A DNA stretch of 64,000 nt from assembly GCF_000717335.1 (NCBI RefSeq), contig NZ_JNYZ01000005.1, positions 1 through 64,000 of the forward strand, read 5' to 3'. Of this stretch, positions 59,525 to 64,000 are shown one piece after another (the stretch's first letter is position 1; the number at the start of each line of letters is the position of its first letter). A program made the position numbers and the translations under genes. The notes below the pieces were generated by a model. It saw only the letters and a program-made list of their open reading frames with translations. It did no database searches and had not been told where the DNA came from. This stretch comes from Amycolatopsis jejuensis. Its GTDB lineage: Bacteria > Actinomycetota > Actinomycetes > Mycobacteriales > Pseudonocardiaceae.

Positions 59525-61111
59525 ATGAAGAAAACCGTTCCCGCACTGGCCGGGATCGGAGCGCTGGCTGTGGCGCTCACTGCCTGCGGAGGCGGCGGGC
59601 AGAGCCCCGCGGCAGGCGCCGGGCCGGTCGTCGAAGGCGGTACGTTCACCTACATCGCCGGCGGCGATCCGGGCAACCTCGATCCCCAGTTCACCAGCCT
59701 GTCGGTCACCATCCAGGCCGACAAGTTCCTCTACGACTCCCTGGTCGCGATCGACCCGAAGGGGGCGGAGGTCGCCGGCCTCGCGGAGAAGTGGGAAGGC
59801 GATACGACCAAGGCGAAATACACCCTGCGCAAGGGGGTCACCTGTTCCGACGGGACCCCGCTGACCCCGCAGCTGGTGGCCGACAACATCAACTTCGTGA
59901 GCGATCCGGCGCACGGCTCCTCGATGGTCGGGCTCACCGTCCCGCCGGGGGCCAAGGCCACCGCCGACGAAGCGGCCGGGACCGTTTCGGTCACCTCGGC
60001 CGTGCCCGACTCGTTCCTGGTCCGCAACCTCGGCAGCCTGCCGATCGTGTGCCCGAAGGGCATGAAGGACCGCAACATCCTCAAGCAGGGCGCGGACGGG
60101 ACCGGCCAGTTCACCGTCACCGAGGCCGTCGCGGGCGACCACTACACCTTCACCCGCCGCAAGGACTACAAGTGGGGCCCAGGCACCAGCTCGGACGAGA
60201 AGGGCTTGCCCGACAAGGTCGTGCTGCGCGTCGTCGGCAACGAGACGACCGCGGCGAACCTGGTGGTGTCCAAGCAGGTCAACGCCGCCCAGATCGTCGG
60301 ACCGGACAAGCAGCGGCTCGACGGCATGGGCCTCGCCAAGGTCTCGGCCGAGACGCTGTTCGGCGAGATGTGGTACGACCAGGCGCCCGGCCTGCCCACC
60401 GCGGACCCGGCGGTGCGCCGCGCGCTGACCCAGGCGCTCGACCTCGGCCAGCTCGGCCAGGTGCTCACTGGCGGCACCGGCAAACCGTCCACCGGGCTCG
60501 TCGCACCGGGCATGGGACCGTGTGACCACAACACGATCACCGGTCTGCTGCCCCCGCTGGACGAGGCCGCCGCGAAGTCCACTTTGGACAGTGCGGGCTG
60601 GGTTGCCGGCTCCGACGGGACCCGGGCCAAGGACGGCAAGAAGCTGTCGATCTCGTTCTACTACCCGACCACGCTCGGCTCCACCATGCAGGCGGCCGCC
60701 GAACTGGTGCAGCAGCGCTGGACCACGATCGGCGTGCAGGTCGAGGTGAAGGGCATGACCGACGCGGAAAGCTCGCAGATCCTCGCCCAGAACAGCTGGG
60801 GCGCCGCGATCGTGCCGCTCACCGTCGTGCTGCCCTCACAGCTGGTGCCGTTCCTGTCCGGTCCCGGTGGCACGCAGGGCAACAACTTCGCGCAGATCAA
60901 GAACACCGAGTACGACGCTGCCGCGAAGGCCGCCTCCGAGACCGCCGGCGCGGCGGGCTGCGACAAGTGGGCCGAGGGCGAGAAGGCCGTGGTGAAGGCA
61001 CTGAACCTGGTGCCCTTCGTGAACAGCGTGCGGTCGTACTACCTGCAGGGCACCAAGTTCGACCAGGCCGAGGGCTCGATCGTGCCCAGCTCGATCCGCA
61101 TGCTCGGCTGA
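59525..61111 (+). CDS. ABC transporter substrate-binding lipoprotein (SBP_bac_5, oligopeptide type)
   Basis: A 528-residue solute-binding lipoprotein. The signal peptide ends in the lipobox LTAC with lipidated Cys20. The mature part has GGDPGNLDPQ, LYDSLV and the typical YTLRKGVTCSDGTPLT stretch of family 5 binding proteins for peptides, nickel and other solutes. ATG at 59525 with GGAGGAACC. First of the transporter genes and followed by two permease genes. The solute is unknown; the neighbouring serine hydrolase suggests a peptide-like compound. Confidence 0.93.
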   Translation: MKKTVPALAGIGALAVALTACGGGGQSPAAGAGPVVEGGTFTYIAGGDPGNLDPQFTSLSVTIQADKFLYDSLVAIDPKGAEVAGLAEKWEGDTTKAKYTLRKGVTCSDGTPLTPQLVADNINFVSDPAHGSSMVGLTVPPGAKATADEAAGTVSVTSAVPDSFLVRNLGSLPIVCPKGMKDRNILKQGADGTGQFTVTEAVAGDHYTFTRRKDYKWGPGTSSDEKGLPDKVVLRVVGNETTAANLVVSKQVNAAQIVGPDKQRLDGMGLAKVSAETLFGEMWYDQAPGLPTADPAVRRALTQALDLGQLGQVLTGGTGKPSTGLVAPGMGPCDHNTITGLLPPLDEAAAKSTLDSAGWVAGSDGTRAKDGKKLSISFYYPTTLGSTMQAAAELVQQRWTTIGVQVEVKGMTDAESSQILAQNSWGAAIVPLTVVLPSQLVPFLSGPGGTQGNNFAQIKNTEYDAAAKAASETAGAAGCDKWAEGEKAVVKALNLVPFVNSVRSYYLQGTKFDQAEGSIVPSSIRMLG

Positions 61112-61139
61112 GCCGAAGCCGAAAAGGGAGGGAAAAGCG

Positions 61140-62150
61140 TTGGTGAGCCCAGTGAACACCGTGTCGGCGCAGCTGCCGAACCGCCGCCTCGGCGCGCTCG
61201 CCGACCACGTCTGGCTGTCGTTCGCGGTGCGAAGACTGACCCGGCTGGTGGTCTCGGTGTGGGTGCTCCTGACCGCGTCGTTCGGGATGATCCACGTCAT
61301 CCCGGGCGACCCGGTCCGCGCCGCACTCGGCCCGAACGCCCCGGCCGTGCTGGTCGAGGCGAGACGGGCCGCACTCGGGCTCACCGACCCGTTGTGGCAG
61401 CAGTACCTGCATTACCTCGGCGACCTGTTCACCGGCAAGTTCGGCACGTCGATGACGACCGGGCTGCCGGTGTCCCAGGTGATCTCGGACCGGCTCCCGG
61501 CCACGCTCGAGGTGGCCGGGTACGCCTTCCTCGCCGCCGTGGTGGTCGCGGTGCCGCTCGGCGCGGGCATGGCAGTGCTCACCCGCGGCGGGCGGCGCCG
61601 CCGGACCGAACTGGCCTTCACCTCGACCAGCGTGGTGTTCGCGGCGATCCCCGAGTTCCTCCTCGCGGTCGGGCTGGTGTTCGTGTTCGCGGTCAGTTTC
61701 GGCTGGCTGCCGGTGGCCGGTCGCGGCGGGCCGGAGTCGTACCTGCTTCCGGTGGCGGCGCTCGCGATCGGCCCGGCGGCGGTGCTGTCCCGCATCGTGC
61801 GGGTGGAGATGCTCGCGGTGCTGCAGGCGGATTACGTCCGCACCGCGCGGGCGAAACGGCTGCCTCCGCTCGTGGTGTACCTGCGGCACGCGCTGCCGAA
61901 TGCACTCACCGCAACGCTGACCGTCGGCGGCATGCTGCTCGGCGCGATGGTGGCCGGGACGGTGCTCGTGGAGAACGTCTTCGCGTGGCCCGGTCTCGGC
62001 AGCACGATCGTGCAGTCGATCATCGCGAAGGACTATCCCCAGGTGCAAGGTGTCGTGCTGGTGTACGGGCTCGGGGTGCTGCTGGTGAACCTCGTGGTGG
62101 ACATCGCGCTCGCCGTGCTCAATCCCCGTTCCCTGACGAAGGAGGGCTGA
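61140..62150 (+). CDS. ABC transporter permease, DppB/OppB type
   Basis: A 336-residue inner-membrane permease: first helix VVSVWVLLTASFGMIHVIPGDPV, then PLWQQYLHYLGDLFTGKFG and the coupling loop YVRTARAKRLPP, all hallmarks of DppB. Six helices are expected. TTG at 61140 gives the best spacing from GGGAGGG; GTG at 61143 is an alternative. It pairs with the permease half of the next gene. Confidence 0.92.
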   Translation: MVSPVNTVSAQLPNRRLGALADHVWLSFAVRRLTRLVVSVWVLLTASFGMIHVIPGDPVRAALGPNAPAVLVEARRAALGLTDPLWQQYLHYLGDLFTGKFGTSMTTGLPVSQVISDRLPATLEVAGYAFLAAVVVAVPLGAGMAVLTRGGRRRRTELAFTSTSVVFAAIPEFLLAVGLVFVFAVSFGWLPVAGRGGPESYLLPVAALAIGPAAVLSRIVRVEMLAVLQADYVRTARAKRLPPLVVYLRHALPNALTATLTVGGMLLGAMVAGTVLVENVFAWPGLGSTIVQSIIAKDYPQVQGVVLVYGLGVLLVNLVVDIALAVLNPRSLTKEG

Positions 62151-62153
62151 GGC

Positions 62154-64000
62154 GTGCGTCGCACGAGGTGGGCCGGCGCACTGCGGACCCCGGTCGGTGC
62201 CGGAGCCGCGGCCGTGCTGTTCTTGGTGATCGTGCTTGCGATCGCCGCGCCGATGCTGTGGTCGCAGCAGGCGGAAACCGTGGACACCAGCCACATCCTG
62301 CAAGGCGTGTCGGGCGACCATTGGGCCGGTACGGACAATCTGGGTCGCGACATTTTCTTCCGCGTGCTCGTGGCGACGCGGTTCTCGGTCGAGCTGGCGC
62401 TGGCCGCGACGCTGCTCGGCGTGGTCGTCGGGCTCGCGCTCGGGACCGCGCCGCTGCTGCTCGGCAAACGCGCGGGCCGGTTCGTGATCGCGGTGGTCGA
62501 CATCGCGGTGGCGTTCCCCGGACTGCTGCTCGCGCTGTTCTTCGCGGTGATTTTCGGCGTGGGTACCAAAGGCGCGGTACTGGCCATCGGATTTGCCGTC
62601 GCACCAGGTTTTGCGCGGTTGACGCATACGCTGGCGGCCGGGGTCAGCGGGCTGGATTACGTTGCCGCGGCGCGCATTGCGGGTGCCGGACGGTTCCGGG
62701 TGATGGCTCGGCACGTGCTGCCGAACATCGCCGAACCGCTGATCGTCAACGCGACGATCGGCGCGGGCGGTGCGCTGCTGGCGTTCGCCGGGCTCTCCTT
62801 CCTCGGGCTCGGCGTGCAGCCACCGGCGTACGACTGGGGGCGCCTGCTCGGCGACGGGCTGAGCGGGCTCTACCTGCACCCGGCGGCCGCGCTCGCCCCG
62901 GCCATCGCGGTGGTGATCGCGGGGCTGGCGTTCAACCTCTTCGGCGAGACGGCCGCGAAAGCGCTCGGGCACCCGTCGCCCGGGCAGCGGATTCTGGCGC
63001 GGCGCAAGGAAGTTGTCGCGGACGAGCCGGCCGCTGCGGAGCCGGACGCGCCGGTGCTGGTGGTCGAGGACCTGCGGGTGAGCTTCCCCGGGCCGAACGG
63101 CCCGATCGAGCCGGTCCGGGGGGTCGGGTTCACCGTCGGACGCGGGGAAACCGTTGGCGTGGTGGGGGAATCGGGCTCCGGCAAGAGTCTCACCGCACTC
63201 GCGGTCGCGCGGCTGGTGGAGGAACCCGGGCACGTCCAGGCGGGCCGGGTGGACTTCCTCGGCCGGTCGCTGCTCGGCGACGAGCGGGCGTTGCGGTCGC
63301 TGCTGGGGACGTCGTTCGCGATGGTGTTCCAGGACCCGTCGTCGTCGTTCAACCCGACCCGGCGGATCGGCAACCAGCTGGCCGAGGTCGCGCGGTTCCA
63401 CCAGGGCATGAACCGCACGGACGCCTTCACCCGGGCCGTCGACCGGCTGCGGGCGGTGCGGCTGCCCGCGGCGCAGCGCCGGGCGAAGCAGCTGCCGCAC
63501 GAGTTCTCCGGCGGGATGCGGCAGCGTGCGATGATCGGGATGGGCTTGATGGGCAAGCCCGCGTTGATCGTCGCGGACGAACCGACGACCGCGCTGGACG
63601 TCACCGTGCAGCGCCAGGTCCTGCGCCTGCTGTGCGACGTACGGGACAGCGACGACGTCGCGATTCTCCTGATCAGCCACGACATTTCGGTGATCAACCA
63701 GATGTGCGCGCGGGTGCTGGTGATGTACGCCGGACGGATCGTGGAGGACTTGCCGACGACGGCACTGTCGGCAGCGCGCCACCCGTACACGCGGGCGCTG
63801 CTCGCGGCGGTACCGGACCTGGAAACCGACCGTGACGAGCCTCTTGCGGTGATCCCGGGTCGTCCGCCGGAACCGGCCAACCCGCCACCCGGCTGCGCGT
63901 TCGCCCCGCGTTGTCCGCTGGCCGACGCCCGCTGTTCCGAGGAAGCGCCGCCATTGCTCGCCGATGACGACGGACGCCGGGTCGCCTGCTGGCATGCGGG
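62154..64000 (+). CDS. Fused ABC permease (DppC) and ATPase (DppD), runs off the window end
   Basis: An open frame from the GTG at 62154 to the last base, at least 615 residues, with no stop. Residues 1-280 are a DppC-type permease (GTDNLGRDIFFRVL, RIAGAGRFRVMARHVLPNIAEP, FAGLSFLGLGVQPP). After a short linker, an ATPase begins near residue 300: Walker A GESGSGKSL, signature FSGGMRQRA, Walker B ALIVADEPTTALD, and the C-terminal oligopeptide motif CPLADARC. Fusion of DppC and DppD in one chain is less common than separate genes. Preceded by GGAGGG inside the previous stop region. The right end may hold a second ATPase. Confidence 0.9.
   Translation, partial: MRRTRWAGALRTPVGAGAAAVLFLVIVLAIAAPMLWSQQAETVDTSHILQGVSGDHWAGTDNLGRDIFFRVLVATRFSVELALAATLLGVVVGLALGTAPLLLGKRAGRFVIAVVDIAVAFPGLLLALFFAVIFGVGTKGAVLAIGFAVAPGFARLTHTLAAGVSGLDYVAAARIAGAGRFRVMARHVLPNIAEPLIVNATIGAGGALLAFAGLSFLGLGVQPPAYDWGRLLGDGLSGLYLHPAAALAPAIAVVIAGLAFNLFGETAAKALGHPSPGQRILARRKEVVADEPAAAEPDAPVLVVEDLRVSFPGPNGPIEPVRGVGFTVGRGETVGVVGESGSGKSLTALAVARLVEEPGHVQAGRVDFLGRSLLGDERALRSLLGTSFAMVFQDPSSSFNPTRRIGNQLAEVARFHQGMNRTDAFTRAVDRLRAVRLPAAQRRAKQLPHEFSGGMRQRAMIGMGLMGKPALIVADEPTTALDVTVQRQVLRLLCDVRDSDDVAILLISHDISVINQMCARVLVMYAGRIVEDLPTTALSAARHPYTRALLAAVPDLETDRDEPLAVIPGRPPEPANPPPGCAFAPRCPLADARCSEEAPPLLADDDGRRVACWHA

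Noticed and set aside
60897..63995. A 1032-residue open frame on the minus strand
   Set aside because: It lies antisense to the substrate-binding, permease and permease-ATPase genes, has His/Arg/Gly-rich composition with no domain, and is a GC-bias shadow.

Overview
The window is very GC-rich, with strong third-position G/C bias, many GTG starts, tightly overlapping operons (ATGA and GTGA junctions) and actinobacterial families: an AfsR/SARP regulator, an IniB-N protein, DUF5313, an MmyB-type XRE regulator and a fused IorAB. Together these suggest a filamentous actinomycete, most likely a Pseudonocardiaceae member such as Amycolatopsis. The genus is inferred from gene content only. No rRNA, tRNA, CRISPR array or intact insertion sequence was recognised.

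Layout. 0-9.5 kb: an HpnB-like glycosyltransferase, a SARP-NB-ARC-TPR regulator, a GT-B-like protein with a small coupled partner, a second STAND NTPase lacking its own DNA-binding domain, a separate double-HTH protein and a lipoprotein. 9.5-14.5 kb: a zinc-ribbon membrane protein coupled to an SPFH-GYF protein, a serine hydrolase broken by one in-frame stop, and an ABC-F ATPase. 15-21.3 kb: an AcoR-type activator, then aldehyde dehydrogenase, NDMA-type alcohol dehydrogenase, MoxR ATPase and a VWA protein with a problematic start. 21.5-28.6 kb: an MftR-like TetR regulator, an SGNH hydrolase, a bicupin, and an Lrp regulator divergent from indolepyruvate oxidoreductase. 28.6-32 kb: an IniB-like Pro/Ala/Val-repeat protein flanked on both sides by GT-rich tandem repeat arrays. 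32-39.6 kb: an ECF sigma factor with a fused zinc-finger tail, an XRE regulator, a lactonase/esterase pair, ArsR-SRPBCC, and a decayed SigJ/NAD(P)-binding gene pair.

The most coherent system lies at 39.7-56.8 kb. An operon at 43.4-49.6 kb encodes 3-hydroxyanthranilate 3,4-dioxygenase, aminocarboxymuconate-semialdehyde decarboxylase, a semialdehyde dehydrogenase and a RidA-type deaminase. This is the middle of the Nba/kynurenine-type meta-cleavage route. A 4-oxalocrotonate tautomerase and an organic-acid importer lie just upstream. The operon also contains a YtcJ-like amidohydrolase and an unusual acyl-adenylate ligase that are not part of the textbook route. A second operon (CoA-transferase, quinone reductase, DHA2 exporter, IclR regulator) runs the other way. 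The same 19-bp palindrome, GTTTCCG-N5-YGGAAAC with minor variation, occurs at four promoters (39.7, 42.5, 43.3 and 55.1 kb). I infer that it is the operator of the IclR protein and ties these genes into one aminoaromatic-catabolism regulon. Two alpha/beta hydrolases, a cytosine-deaminase-like amidohydrolase and an oligopeptide-type ABC importer complete the right end.

Recurrent non-coding elements include a family of TCCGTGAAGGGAACC inverted repeats at three gene 3' ends, probably bidirectional terminators, and a scattered 18-mer of the form GTCCA-N4-5-GGACAGTGC.
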